Below, piece after piece: positions 51,811 to 60,909 of a stretch of DNA of 64,000 nt (position 1 is its first letter; every line of letters begins with the position of its first letter). Under the pieces are notes generated by a model that worked only from the letters and a program-made list of their open reading frames with translations, was not told the origin of the DNA and did no database searches. The stretch is from Paenibacillus alkalitolerans (GTDB lineage Bacteria; Bacillota; Bacilli; Paenibacillales; YIM-B00363), in contig NZ_JAEMXM010000001.1 of NCBI RefSeq assembly GCF_016482785.1, forward strand, positions 757,767 to 821,766, read 5' to 3'. The position numbers were made by a program, and so were the translations under genes.

Positions 51811-52700
51811 TGCACGATTCCGTAGCTTTGCCAATACACCAATGCGCTATAAGGGTTGACAGCATGCCATTCCGGAGTCGTCTTATACATGCCGATGTGC
51901 AGATGCGGTACGAATGCCCCGCTCGTGCCTTCCGGGCCGTAACCGGTATTGCCTACATACCCGATTAATTGCCCTTTCTTCACTTGAGCTCCTGTGCCCA
52001 AGCCTGCGGCGTACTTGCTTAAATGCGCATAATACAAAACCGTGGTTTGATCTTCGGCAGTACGGATCGTAATTCTCCAACCGCCGTATGTATTCCAGCC
52101 GTAATTGATTATGGTGCCGTCGGTTATGCTGTATACGGGAGTTCCGATCGGAGCCTCGATATCGACGCCTTCGTGCGATCTTATTACATTGTTCGTGCTG
52201 AAATCTCTCACAACGCCATAGTCGTCGTCGAACGGCTTGTACGATCCTTTCGCCAACGGAAAGACGCCTTCCACGACGCCGGCCGGCTTTTGCACGACGG
52301 ACGGTACGGCAGGCTGCGAGACAGGTGCCGACGAAGGAATATTAATGATTATTCCGGTATACACGTTAAGCGGATTGACGGCCGGGTTTGCTTTGAGGAG
52401 ACTGTCCAATGAAATGCCGAACTTCTTCGAGATGATCCACATCGTATCCCCGTCCTGTACCGTATACTTCCGTTCGGGAATTTGAATGACAAGACCTTTA
52501 TAAAGATTAAGTGGATTTACGTCGGGGTTCGCATTTTGGAGATCGGTTACGGAAACCTTGGTTGCTTGTGAAATCTTCCAAAACGTATCCCCCTCCTGCA
52601 CGGCATAAGAGGATGCCAGAGCGGTAGAGGCAAATGCGGCGAGAGACAATGCGGAAGTAACGACTGCGCCCATGACTTTCGTTTTGAAATTGTACATCAT
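51807..52700 (-). CDS. Exported LysM-M23 peptidoglycan hydrolase
   Basis: A 297-residue secreted protein with a Sec signal (MMYNFKTKVMGAVVTSALSLAAFASTALA). Two LysM domains follow (about 32-75 and 78-122; both contain GDTFWKIS/GDTMWIIS and NPLNxYxG), then a linker, then an M23 metallopeptidase with HEGVD and HLHIG zinc motifs (about 170-285). It would bind peptidoglycan and cut peptide cross-links. The stop codon (51807-51809) lies inside the right end of the tnpB element. Without the element the frame would end one codon differently (Gln then TAA). Confidence 0.9.
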   Translation of the reverse strand: MMYNFKTKVMGAVVTSALSLAAFASTALASSYAVQEGDTFWKISQATKVSVTDLQNANPDVNPLNLYKGLVIQIPERKYTVQDGDTMWIISKKFGISLDSLLKANPAVNPLNVYTGIIINIPSSAPVSQPAVPSVVQKPAGVVEGVFPLAKGSYKPFDDDYGVVRDFSTNNVIRSHEGVDIEAPIGTPVYSITDGTIINYGWNTYGGWRITIRTAEDQTTVLYYAHLSKYAAGLGTGAQVKKGQLIGYVGNTGYGPEGTSGAFVPHLHIGMYKTTPEWHAVNPYSALVYWQSYGIVH

Positions 52701-52840
52701 TTTCTTCCCTTCTCTAAGATGTCATTTCCATTGTGCAACATTGGTACTGAATCGTATATCCCCGGTGCAGCCCATTTTAGGGCATGGACTTTATACCTAT
52801 TAATCCCGATTAGTAGGAATATATAACTATATTATTCGTG

Positions 52841-52867
52841 AAAAAAGAGCCCATACTTGATGAGCTC
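52841..52867 (-). terminator. Terminator of the propeller-protein gene
   Basis: GAGCCCAT (52847-52854) pairs with ATGAGCTC (52860-52867) with one mismatch, followed by six T on the minus strand. It lies 28 bp past the stop codon. Confidence 0.75.
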
Positions 52868-52895
52868 ATTTGCCGGAATGCTATTATTTCTGAAT

Positions 52896-54251
52896 CTATT
52901 TCATAGAACCGAAATCGATTGTTGCAATCGACGCTCCGATTCCAGGCTCGTTCGGTGCGTTGTCGCCGCGCGGCAGATCGAAGTTGCTGATGTACAGCAT
53001 ATTTCCGACAAAATAGAGGCTCGCCGGAAACTCAAGCGGTCCTTCATTATCGTTACGCGCGATTTCCTTTACTTTCCCGTCGAGAGTAACGCGCACAATC
53101 GCATTACGCTCGTTGGCCGCTACATATATTGCGCCGTCCGGCCCGAAGTTAAGGCCGTCCGCTCCATATAACAGCGGACTTTTCGCCAGCTGTTCCGGAG
53201 CGCCGAGCGAACCGTCCTCTTCCACCGTGAAGCGGTTCACTTCGCCGGAGCTGGTATTGCTCACATACAGATTACCGTCTTGTCCGAAGGCAATCCCATT
53301 GACGACGATCAGCTGTTCCTGCCTTTCCGGAGTGATTCCGCTCTCGTAGGTGCTCAGTTCTCCACCCGGAGTCACCTTATAGATATTTCCGGTAGCCCCG
53401 CCGGTGACATACAGATTGCCTTTGTCGTCGAAAGCCAGTCCGTTGGCACCTTTTACTCCGCTTATATATGTTTCTATCTTGGAAGTATCGAACGGTTCGC
53501 CTTCGAGATCCTGAGCATCGATTTTATAAATTAGACCTTCTTCTCCCCCGCTTGCGATGTACAAGTTTCCGTCTTTATCGAATGCCATGCCTGTTCCCGT
53601 ACGAGGAAGCTCGGTAAGCACGTCCGTCTCCCCGCTGTCGGCAGAAATCCGGTAAAGCTTTTTCGAATCCATTTCAACGGTAAACACCCGGTTTTTCTCA
53701 TCCGCAATGATGCCCTCGATTCGAAGCCCCGTTGCCTTCTCCGGGTCCAAGTCCTTCAAGATGGTAACCTGCGGTTTGTTCACGCCCTTATCTTTCTCTT
53801 TCTCTTCCGGTTTCGACATCAAGCTGACCGAGCGGGTCTGCTCGTCATATACGACCTTATATTCGAATATTTCGAAAACTGCGCGGACAGGTACCATCAC
53901 AGCGCCATCTGCAATATACAGCGGTGCGGTTGATGGCTCTTCCATGTTGCCGGCCTTGTTATTATTTGCTCCCTCGGTCAGTTCAATGGTTACGCCTTCT
54001 CTGCTCAATGATAGCGACTTGGCTTCCTCGTTCCATTTCGCTTCCGCACTCAGCTGCTCAGCGACAATTTCATATGGAGCATATAGATGATGACTCACCA
54101 AACTGCTTTCCATGACAACTTCTTTCCCGTTAATCACCAGCTTCATGTCCGATTTGACCGTTTGGACCGATTCGGCCGCCCATCCCGCAGATGAGAGCGC
54201 CAGACAACCAAGCGCTGTAATAGCAGCAATCAACGGTTTCTTTCTCCTCAT
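52896..54251 (-). CDS. Exported copper-amine-oxidase-N-domain plus SMP-30-type propeller protein
   Basis: A 451-residue exported protein. The Sec signal is MRRKKPLIAAITALGCLALSSAGWA. Residues about 35-145 form a copper-amine-oxidase-like N-terminal domain (LVINGKEVVMESSLVSHHLYAPYEIVAEQL, VPVRAVFEIFEYKVVYDE), which is common in Paenibacillus surface proteins. Residues about 160-450 form an SMP-30/NHL-like beta-propeller with repeated GxxFDxxGNLYxx motifs. It may be a surface sensor, lactonase or carbohydrate-binding protein, but the active residues are not evident. Single gene. Confidence 0.85.
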   Translation of the reverse strand: MRRKKPLIAAITALGCLALSSAGWAAESVQTVKSDMKLVINGKEVVMESSLVSHHLYAPYEIVAEQLSAEAKWNEEAKSLSLSREGVTIELTEGANNNKAGNMEEPSTAPLYIADGAVMVPVRAVFEIFEYKVVYDEQTRSVSLMSKPEEKEKDKGVNKPQVTILKDLDPEKATGLRIEGIIADEKNRVFTVEMDSKKLYRISADSGETDVLTELPRTGTGMAFDKDGNLYIASGGEEGLIYKIDAQDLEGEPFDTSKIETYISGVKGANGLAFDDKGNLYVTGGATGNIYKVTPGGELSTYESGITPERQEQLIVVNGIAFGQDGNLYVSNTSSGEVNRFTVEEDGSLGAPEQLAKSPLLYGADGLNFGPDGAIYVAANERNAIVRVTLDGKVKEIARNDNEGPLEFPASLYFVGNMLYISNFDLPRGDNAPNEPGIGASIATIDFGSMK

Positions 54252-54363
54252 TAATTCTCCTCCTTGAGTTTATTTAGGCGTACTAGGCGAATGAAAGTCT
54301 AATACAAATTTATCCATTCGCCTGAAGGGTTAATATTCCTTCTTTTATAAATCGTTTACATAG

Positions 54364-54384
54364 AAAAAAAGACCCGCGAGGGTC
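54364..54384 (-). terminator. Terminator of the Eis-like gene
   Basis: GACCC-GCGA-GGGTC (54371-54384), followed by seven T on the minus strand. It lies 21 bp past the stop codon of the gene at 54405-55484. Confidence 0.8.
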
Positions 54385-54404
54385 ATACTTCAGCTGACTT
54401 GCCG

Positions 54405-55484
54405 CTATATGAAGAATACCCCTCCGGTGAACGGCAGCGGGACGGGCTTCCAGTTGTTGCGTGCTTGCTCGGGCAGCTCGACGCCGCCGGATGCCCGGTC
54501 AAATATGAACGCAACGAGCTGTTCGGGCGTGAGGCTCTTTGCAATGTCGGCAACGGGTACGGTTGCGTTCTCCGCCGAGAGCCATGGCTTCAGCTGTTTC
54601 AGCAATGCATCCATGTTTACGATCTTAACCGTCCCTTCATTGTCTTCCTCTTCATATCCGACGCCGCTCATGAGCTGATGGATCGCCGTTTCATGCCAAC
54701 CGACGCGCATTACAAGCGTGTCCGTTCCGCCGAGCAGCGAGTGGCATTTCCCGGCTAGACCCGCAACCAGTTCAGCTTTGCCCGCCCATTCGTATACGAC
54801 GGCACGTTGATCTTTCGCTCCTACGACGGCAAAAGCTTGCACACCGCCTTCCGCCGTCTCTGCGACGAACACCTTTTGCCTTGCTTTCTCGATGCCGGCC
54901 ACTGCTTCCGCCTTGATGAGTGCCGCCAAACCGTTCACGTCCGATTCGAAGCGAACATTTTGCGAGTGGGATAGTTCATGCAATGCGAAGATGTCGGATA
55001 CATCAGCCTCCCTAACCGTGACGGCATCGGCGGAAGCGTGCTCCGCCGATAACGCTGCCGCGGCTTGGCCGTCGACCGTGTACTTTCTGACACGGCCGAA
55101 CCGGCAGCAATCCACTCTCGTGTATAAGGAGCGCGTTCCCGATACAAACAACAGCGATGCCTCCGTACGATTCAGGTATGCAAAAATCTCCTCCAGCACC
55201 TGAGAAGCGATCCCGTGCCCCCGGTACGCGGGATCGGTGCATACCGAGCCGATGGAGAACGCCCTAAGTCGGGCTTCTCCTACGCAAACCGTCCAAGGGA
55301 CCAACCCGAAGAAGGAAGCCAGCTTGCCTTGATCGAACGCTCCGAAAGACAAGTGCTTCACCCCACCGGAAAATATGTAGGGAAAAGCAACGGCCATCGA
55401 CGTTTGTTCCGCGTCTCGGAACGTCCGGTCGGACAGCTTCGCCGCCTCTTCCATCTCTTTATCACTCAGCATTCGAATTTCCAT
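54405..55484 (-). CDS. Eis-like GNAT acetyltransferase with SCP2-type C-domain
   Basis: A 359-residue protein with an N-terminal GNAT domain (SIGSVCTDPAYRGHGIASQVLEEI, acetyl-CoA loop RGHGIA), a second degenerate GNAT-like domain, and a C-terminal sterol-carrier-like segment (SLTPEQLVAFIFDRASGG). This three-part form is shared with Eis-type proteins, which acetylate amines on aminoglycosides or other molecules. The real substrate is unknown. It has an AAAAGGAGATG site and is a single gene with its own terminator. Confidence 0.85.
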   Translation of the reverse strand: MEIRMLSDKEMEEAAKLSDRTFRDAEQTSMAVAFPYIFSGGVKHLSFGAFDQGKLASFFGLVPWTVCVGEARLRAFSIGSVCTDPAYRGHGIASQVLEEIFAYLNRTEASLLFVSGTRSLYTRVDCCRFGRVRKYTVDGQAAAALSAEHASADAVTVREADVSDIFALHELSHSQNVRFESDVNGLAALIKAEAVAGIEKARQKVFVAETAEGGVQAFAVVGAKDQRAVVYEWAGKAELVAGLAGKCHSLLGGTDTLVMRVGWHETAIHQLMSGVGYEEEDNEGTVKIVNMDALLKQLKPWLSAENATVPVADIAKSLTPEQLVAFIFDRASGGVELPEQARNNWKPVPLPFTGGVFFI

Positions 55485-55519
55485 GTAGGCATCATCTCCT
55501 TTTTATATATTCAAATTCT

Positions 55520-55871
55520 TTATCCGTTCAGCCATTCCTTCAAGTATGAGCGGACAAATTCGTCATCGTGCAAATGTAGGTAGTCGCGGTACACCCGGTC
55601 AATCTCCTCCGCTTGGCCGGGGGATAACGTTCTGATCCGGCAAATTGATGCGCGGGTTTTTCGAAATTACTTTTATTTTCGAGATTGATCCGATGTCTTC
55701 TGGCCGAATGCGCGAAAAATCGTTGCATTTGAATGAATCTCGCTCGATGGTGTCTTCGACGCCAATCCTTGGTATTTCAGCAAGTGGTATTTGCCGTACC
55801 ATAGTGAAGCACGCGCAGCGTGCATCAGGTAGACCATTGAAGGTGCACCGCCCTCTTGTTGGGCGGTGCAC
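55520..55871 (-). pseudogene. Degenerate unknown reading frames
   Basis: Two overlapping minus-strand frames look protein-like but neither is complete. One starts near 55799 (MVRQIPLAEIPRIGVEDT) and stops near 55599. The other, shifted by one base, ends with TLSPGQAEEIDRVYRDYLHLHDDEF and stops at 55520. A single-base shift around 55620-55640 would join them into a protein of about 90 residues. I do not recognise the family. This 444-bp gap otherwise holds only inverted repeats, so the call is tentative. Confidence 0.35.
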
Positions 55872-55873
55872 CT
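55841..55873. repeat. Perfect 13-bp inverted repeat
   Basis: AGGTGCACCGCCC (55841-55853) and GGGCGGTGCACCT (55861-55873) form a perfect hairpin with a 7-base loop and T-rich sequence after it on the plus strand. No plus-strand gene ends here. It may be a second terminator or part of a small repeat family. Confidence 0.7.
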
Positions 55874-55888
55874 ATTTTCCCCAGAAAC

Positions 55889-55921
55889 AAAAAAGAGGAA
55901 CCGCCGTCAAGCGAGTTCCTC
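55889..55921 (-). terminator. Terminator of the metallophosphoesterase gene
   Basis: GAGGAAC (55895-55901) pairs with GTTCCTC (55915-55921), followed by six T on the minus strand. It lies 8 bp past the stop codon. Confidence 0.82.
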
Positions 55922-55928
55922 CGGTTTA

Positions 55929-56939
55929 TCAAGCGATTGAATCTTCTTTGGCGTTCGTCTTCTTGCCGATCATTAGCACTCGATCCGGCTCCCGGCCGTA
56001 GCCTTTGATCACCAGCCCTTCGGGGTAAACCCGAACGATGGAGTACGCATTGGTATCGGCCGTTTCGACCATACCTTTGAAGTTTAAATAGTGTATCCCG
56101 TTCTTCTCCGCATAGTTTCCGGCATGATTATGACCGTTGAAATAAGCTACCACATTGCCGGCGGACTCGAACGCCTTGATCAGAGCATCATCGTTCCACG
56201 TGTTATGCATGTTTTCCGGAGCAAGCGGCATGTGTCCCATTACAATAACCTTCTCCCCCGCCAGGACGGACTTTGCGAGAACATTTTGCAGCCAAACCAT
56301 CTGCTCCGAGCCGACGCCTCCGTTCCACGTCTGTGCATTGTCGACTCCGCTCCATTTCAACACCTCATAGATGTTCCGGGCTTCATTGTATTTCTCCGAA
56401 CCGACGGGATACGCGTAAGTGCTGATGTCATTCGTATCCAGTACGATAAAGCGCCATCCTTGATAGCCGAAATCATAGTATAAGCCGGGCATGCCAAGCA
56501 GTCTCGCAACTTTCTCGCCTTCCATCGCAAAGTCGTGGTTACCCAGCAAATGATACTTCGGCACGTTCACTTGATTGAATACGGGGAGAATCTTCGAGAA
56601 ACTGGCGGCATCCCGGTCGATAAAATCGCCAAGGTGGACGGCGAAGGCAAGATCGTTCTTATTGAATGTGTCTACGGCTTCCGCAAGCTTCTCCAGAGAA
56701 GCGCGATAATAACGGGTTCCTTTCGGATCGACATCTGCATATTGCGCGTCAGCCACAAGGCCGAACTGGAAGCTCATCTCCCCAAATTTATGGGAAGGAG
56801 CTTCAGATGCAGCCTTGGCAGCTGGAATGCCGGTTAAGGGGCTAAGCAATGACAATCCTAACGTCACTCCGGCCAACTTTGTCGTCTTCTCCAGGAAAGT
56901 GCGCCGATCCATCTCTTTGTCGAAGAAGTCTCTTTTCAT
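55929..56939 (-). CDS. Tat-exported calcineurin-type metallophosphoesterase
   Basis: A 336-residue phosphoesterase with a Tat signal (D-R-R-T-F-L-E-K near residues 11-18, then a hydrophobic region ending AAKA). Metal ligands of the calcineurin fold are visible: GLVADAQYADVD, HLGDFIDRD, LLGNHDF, VMGHMPL and FNGHNHAGNY. It probably hydrolyses phosphate esters such as nucleotides or glycerophospholipid-derived compounds outside the cell. Divergent from the PhoD-like gene, with a possible shared Pho-type region between them. Confidence 0.88.
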   Translation of the reverse strand: MKRDFFDKEMDRRTFLEKTTKLAGVTLGLSLLSPLTGIPAAKAASEAPSHKFGEMSFQFGLVADAQYADVDPKGTRYYRASLEKLAEAVDTFNKNDLAFAVHLGDFIDRDAASFSKILPVFNQVNVPKYHLLGNHDFAMEGEKVARLLGMPGLYYDFGYQGWRFIVLDTNDISTYAYPVGSEKYNEARNIYEVLKWSGVDNAQTWNGGVGSEQMVWLQNVLAKSVLAGEKVIVMGHMPLAPENMHNTWNDDALIKAFESAGNVVAYFNGHNHAGNYAEKNGIHYLNFKGMVETADTNAYSIVRVYPEGLVIKGYGREPDRVLMIGKKTNAKEDSIA

Positions 56940-57056
56940 TGTTATTTTCCTCCTTTTACTATGAATCTAGTAAAAAGGTAAAGGAAAAATATTAATGGAA
57001 TGTTTGGGCAACGTTGATGTTTTGTAAAAATGAATTTATAAATACTTCATTTGAGT

Positions 57057-57073
57057 TTTACACTTCCTTGACA
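57057..57073 (+). promoter_or_regulatory. Possible PhoP-type repeats and promoter
   Basis: TTTACA (57057-57062) and TTGACA (57068-57073) are direct repeats with 11-bp spacing, as in PhoP boxes (TTNACA-like, 5-bp gaps). TTGACA could also serve as a -35 element. It lies upstream of a PhoD-like phosphatase, where Pho control is expected. Only two repeats are visible, so support is modest. Confidence 0.4.
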
Positions 57074-57143
57074 AACGCCGCGTATTCTTATCTAAATCTA
57101 AAAATATATATTTTCTCAGGTTAATTGGAGGTGAATTGATGTC

Positions 57144-57239
57144 ATGACGTTCCAAAACATTGCCGGAGTTATTCAGAAACTTCGCAAGAACATTAAGCGT
57201 ATTCAAAAGCGCCACCCGAGTCTTGTTGGGATTGGATGA
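57144..57239 (+). CDS. Candidate 31-residue basic peptide
   Basis: A frame MTFQNIAGVIQKLRKNIKRI... ending GIG-stop is preceded by GGAGGTG (57127-57133). Its ATG overlaps the stop of a two-codon frame (ATGTCATGA, 57139-57147), as in translational coupling. The peptide is basic and amphipathic-looking, with regularly spaced hydrophobic residues. It lies between the two phosphatase genes in a 487-bp gap. No family is recognised, and it could be a leader peptide, a toxin-like peptide or chance. Confidence 0.3.
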   Translation: MTFQNIAGVIQKLRKNIKRIQKRHPSLVGIG

Positions 57240-57426
57240 AGATGCAGGTTTTCTATGAATCTTGTTTTTTTACCGATAGGGAGTTCGATATGATGAGAGA
57301 CCGTACAATAAAATGGACTGCTCGAAATGCCGTAACTTGAACCCCAATCTTTCAACGAAACAAAAACGGTTTAAACTCTCGTTTGCTAGATTTAACTGTA
57401 TAGTCAAATAAAGCAGGAGGTTGAAC

Positions 57427-59295
57427 ATGGATAAAACTCGCAGAATTTTTCTAAAGTCCCTTCTTGCCGGCTCAGCTCTTCTTGTGGCTGAAAGCTTGAG
57501 CGGAAACAGTCTCGTCAACATGGTCAAGGCAGCAGATAACGAAAAGCCGTCAAATCTGCCGATTTTTACCCCGGTTTATAGTCCGGGTGCAGGTTTTCCG
57601 CAGTCGGTTGCTTCCGGAGACCCGACTCCGTCTGGGGTGATTCTTTGGACGAGAGTGGATCCTTCTATCATCCAAGGGGTCAGCGGAAATGAGTATAATC
57701 CCGGTTTGATGGAATGGATTCAGGATTCTTCGAAATCCAAGGTCAATTCCTCTGTTGTGGAAGCGATTAATAACGGGCAATTTATTATGTTCGAGATCAG
57801 TACCGAGCCGGATTTCAGTTCAACTGTATTGCGGGGATACGCGCCAATCTATAGTGATTTTGACAATGTTGTGAAGATTGACTTGGATGGATACCTTTCT
57901 CCACGAACCACCTATTACTATCGCTTTGTAACTAAACCGGGTTATGTGAGCAAAGCAGGAAAATTTAAAACCCTGCCGGAATCTGACGCATATTTGTCCT
58001 CTGCTCGGTTTGCTTATATTTCTTGCGGTGATTATACGAACGGCTACTTTAATGTTTTACGCTTTATTGCCGAGGAGGAACTGGACTTTGTCGTACATCT
58101 CGGTGATTACGTTTATGAATCTGTCGGTGATCCCACTTATCAAAATCCGCTCCCTGACCGGCAAATCACTTTGCCAAGCAACACGTCAAAAGCATTTACG
58201 ATTGATGACTACAGAACACTTTACCATACGTATCGTTCCGACCCCGATATGCAGAAAATGCATGAAAACCATGCGATAATTGCGATCTGGGACGACCATG
58301 AGTTTGCTAATGATACGTACTATCCGGCGGTGGCACCGGATGACAGCCTTGAATCATCCCCCGCCCGCAGATTGACTGCCAACCAGGTATGGTTTGAATA
58401 CATGCCGGCCCGGGTGACATTCGATCCGACTCTCGGTTTCAAAGATTCTCTAAAAATCTATCGTTCGATGAAACTTGGAAATCTGGCCGAGCTGATCCTG
58501 ACAGATGAAAGACTGTACCGCAGCTCTCACCCTTGCGGGGAAGGAGAAATCGGTGAGAGATATCTGGCTGACGGATGCGACAAGATTCATGACCCGAATC
58601 AATCAATGCTCGGTGTAACAACGAGCGATCAGAGAAACTGGTTTTTAAACCGGGTGAAAACCTCGACGGCCGTTTGGAAGATCTGGGGGAATGAAGTACA
58701 ATTCGTACCTCTGAAGCTGCTGGGGAAGTACGTGAATCTTGATGCTTGGGATGGATTTGCAGGAGAACGCAAGTTGATTTCACAAGAATTAAAAGATGCG
58801 GGAGTTCAGAATTTTATTGTCATAACCGGGGATTTTCATACATTTGAAGCCAACGTCATGAAAGTTGACTATGAAAATGATCCGGATTCGAGTGCGATCG
58901 GTATCGAGCTGATGGTGGGTTCGGTCACTTCCTCCAATCTGAAAGAATTGATCGAACAAGCTGTTTATGGACGAATTACCAACTCGAATCCGCTTCCCCT
59001 GCCGGTGATGAAAGAAATAATAGAGCGATTTATGGGGCCAATTACCGTTATAAGTGATGCGATTGTCAGTGAGGCGATAAATAAATTAACAAGCCTCCTT
59101 CGAATCGAAAATCCATGGATTAAGCTGTTTGACAGCACAACTCATGGGTACTGCATTCTGGAACTGACAATGAATAAGGCAACTTGGACGGCCTATTCGG
59201 TGGATACGGTGAAATCCCGAAATGCAAGCAAACGATTGTTGTGGCAATGCGAAGTGCCGCAGGGAAGAACGACCCTCAACGTGATTGCCGGGTAA
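57427..59295 (+). CDS. phoD: PhoD-type Tat-exported alkaline phosphatase/phosphodiesterase
   Basis: A 622-residue enzyme with a Tat signal (T-R-R-I-F-L-K at residues 4-10, then a hydrophobic segment). It carries PhoD motifs: SVASGDPTPSGVILWTR, FAYISCGDYTNGYFNV, HLGDYVYE, AIWDDHEFANDTY and VITGDFHTFEAN. PhoD enzymes use Ca2+/Fe3+ to hydrolyse teichoic acid or phosphodiesters at the cell surface under phosphate limitation. I chose the ATG at 57427 because AGGAGG lies six bases upstream. It is divergent from another Tat phosphoesterase gene and ends in a strong terminator. Confidence 0.9.
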   Translation: MDKTRRIFLKSLLAGSALLVAESLSGNSLVNMVKAADNEKPSNLPIFTPVYSPGAGFPQSVASGDPTPSGVILWTRVDPSIIQGVSGNEYNPGLMEWIQDSSKSKVNSSVVEAINNGQFIMFEISTEPDFSSTVLRGYAPIYSDFDNVVKIDLDGYLSPRTTYYYRFVTKPGYVSKAGKFKTLPESDAYLSSARFAYISCGDYTNGYFNVLRFIAEEELDFVVHLGDYVYESVGDPTYQNPLPDRQITLPSNTSKAFTIDDYRTLYHTYRSDPDMQKMHENHAIIAIWDDHEFANDTYYPAVAPDDSLESSPARRLTANQVWFEYMPARVTFDPTLGFKDSLKIYRSMKLGNLAELILTDERLYRSSHPCGEGEIGERYLADGCDKIHDPNQSMLGVTTSDQRNWFLNRVKTSTAVWKIWGNEVQFVPLKLLGKYVNLDAWDGFAGERKLISQELKDAGVQNFIVITGDFHTFEANVMKVDYENDPDSSAIGIELMVGSVTSSNLKELIEQAVYGRITNSNPLPLPVMKEIIERFMGPITVISDAIVSEAINKLTSLLRIENPWIKLFDSTTHGYCILELTMNKATWTAYSVDTVKSRNASKRLLWQCEVPQGRTTLNVIAG

Positions 59296-59303
59296 AAAAA
59301 TAC

Positions 59304-59340
59304 CAGTGTGCCGTGAGGAATAATGTCTCAAAGCACACTG
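59304..59340 (+). terminator. phoD-like gene terminator
   Basis: CAGTGTGC (59304-59311) pairs with GCACACTG (59333-59340), with an inner TGAG/CTCA pairing and T-rich sequence after it. The convergent dehydrogenase gene ends 90 bp away. Confidence 0.8.
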
Positions 59341-59429
59341 TTATTTATTGTATCGATATCGCATCGATTAACCGTAGATTCTGCAGTAAAACCGCCCGTG
59401 GAACAAGTGCAGATAATAATATATCCTGA

Positions 59430-60896
59430 TCATGGTTTGACAAATACTGTTTTGATTGATGTATAGAATTCAATGGCTGCTTGCCCCTGCTCGCGTGAAT
59501 GAGAGCTGGATTGCTTCATGCCGCCAAACGGGGCCTGCAGTTCCACACCGGCAGATTCTGCGTTGATTCGCACGAGGCCGGCCTCGATTTCGTTTATGAA
59601 TGAAAGCATGCTGCCGATGTTTTTGGTAAAGATGGACGCGCTTAACCCAAATTTGACGTCGTTGGCGATGTCAAATGCTTGTTCAAGCGTGTCCACTTTG
59701 ATCAAGGCGAGAACGGGTCCAAATATCTCTTCTTGAGCGATGGTCATGTCGGATGTGACGTTTTCAAAAACGGTCGGCTCCACGTAAAAACCTTGCTCCA
59801 GTCCGTTCTCTGTCAGCCTGCGGCCGCCGTAAACGAGCGTGGCACCTTCCGCGATGCCTTTTTCAATATAAGACAGCACGGTGGTTAATTGGCTTTCACT
59901 TGCGCAGGGGCCCATCCAGGTGGTGTCATGCAGCCCGTCACCGATTTGTAACTGCTGTACCTTCGCCAGCAATTTTTCTTTAAACGCGTCATACACCTCG
60001 CTCTGAACGATTACCCGGCTGGTCGCCGTACACTTTTGCCCTGTGGAGCGAAGCCCGCCGCTGACCGTCGCCTCTACCGCGAGATCAAGATCTGCATCAG
60101 CGGCTACAATCACCGGATTTTTGCCGCCCATCTCCAGCTGGTATTTCGCGCCCCGCGCCAGCGCACCCAGCCCCACGCGTTTACCTACTTCATCGGAGCC
60201 GGTAAAGGTAATACCATTGATGCCAGGGTGATCGATGATGCCTTGGCCGATGACGGAACCGGGGCCGGTCACCAAGTTGACGACACCTGAAGGCAACCCT
60301 GCTTCAGCAAAACACTCGATCACTTTTGCAGCTGTCACAGCGGTCTCCTGGGCCGGCTTGAATACGACCGTATTTCCGTAAACGAGTGCGGGCGCGATTT
60401 TCCAGATAGGAATGGCTACGGGGAAATTCCACGGTGTAATCACACCGACTACGCCGAGCGGCACTCGCGTGGTAAACATGAAGGCTTCGCTGTCAGTCGA
60501 TGGAATCACGTCCCCTACCTTGCGCATTCCTTCTCCGGCGTAATAGCGCAGAATGGCAATACCACGGGCGGTTTCACCCTTCGCTTCCGGATAGGTTTTG
60601 CCCATTTCCCTGGTCATCGTCTCGGCGATCTCATCCAGCCGCTTTTCCAGTGCGTTTGCCACCTTGTACAGGTACTCTCCACGTGCGGGCGCGGAAAGTT
60701 TGCGCCATGTTTGCTGTGCCTGTTTAGCTGCAGCTACCGCCTGATCGAGGTCATCCCGGCCGGATTTTTGTACATACCCGACAATTTCTCGTTTGTTAGC
60801 CGGATTCATACTAGGATCTACCTGGTTGGTCGAAGCGGGGATCCAACTGCCGTTCACGTAGTTCAGATACGTTTTGACTTCCGTTTTCACTATCAT
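59430..60896 (-). CDS. Aldehyde dehydrogenase, probably 2-oxoglutarate semialdehyde dehydrogenase
   Basis: A 488-residue NAD(P)-dependent ALDH with the full catalytic set: N157 (TPWNFP), E255 (QLEMGGKNP) and C289 (GQKCTATS). In many bacteria an ALDH of this type is the last enzyme of pentonate and hexarate pathways, oxidising alpha-ketoglutaric semialdehyde to 2-oxoglutarate. The neighbouring dehydratases support that role. I chose the ATG at 60896 behind AAAGGAGTG. Last gene of the operon with the FAH-family and UxaA-type genes. Confidence 0.87.
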   Translation of the reverse strand: MIVKTEVKTYLNYVNGSWIPASTNQVDPSMNPANKREIVGYVQKSGRDDLDQAVAAAKQAQQTWRKLSAPARGEYLYKVANALEKRLDEIAETMTREMGKTYPEAKGETARGIAILRYYAGEGMRKVGDVIPSTDSEAFMFTTRVPLGVVGVITPWNFPVAIPIWKIAPALVYGNTVVFKPAQETAVTAAKVIECFAEAGLPSGVVNLVTGPGSVIGQGIIDHPGINGITFTGSDEVGKRVGLGALARGAKYQLEMGGKNPVIVAADADLDLAVEATVSGGLRSTGQKCTATSRVIVQSEVYDAFKEKLLAKVQQLQIGDGLHDTTWMGPCASESQLTTVLSYIEKGIAEGATLVYGGRRLTENGLEQGFYVEPTVFENVTSDMTIAQEEIFGPVLALIKVDTLEQAFDIANDVKFGLSASIFTKNIGSMLSFINEIEAGLVRINAESAGVELQAPFGGMKQSSSHSREQGQAAIEFYTSIKTVFVKP

Positions 60897-60909
60897 TTGT
60901 TCCACTCCT

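Noticed and set aside
57313-57411. 32-codon frame with a CxxC motif upstream of the phoD-like gene
   Set aside because: No ribosome binding site precedes its ATG, and it ends just before the strong site of the phosphatase gene.
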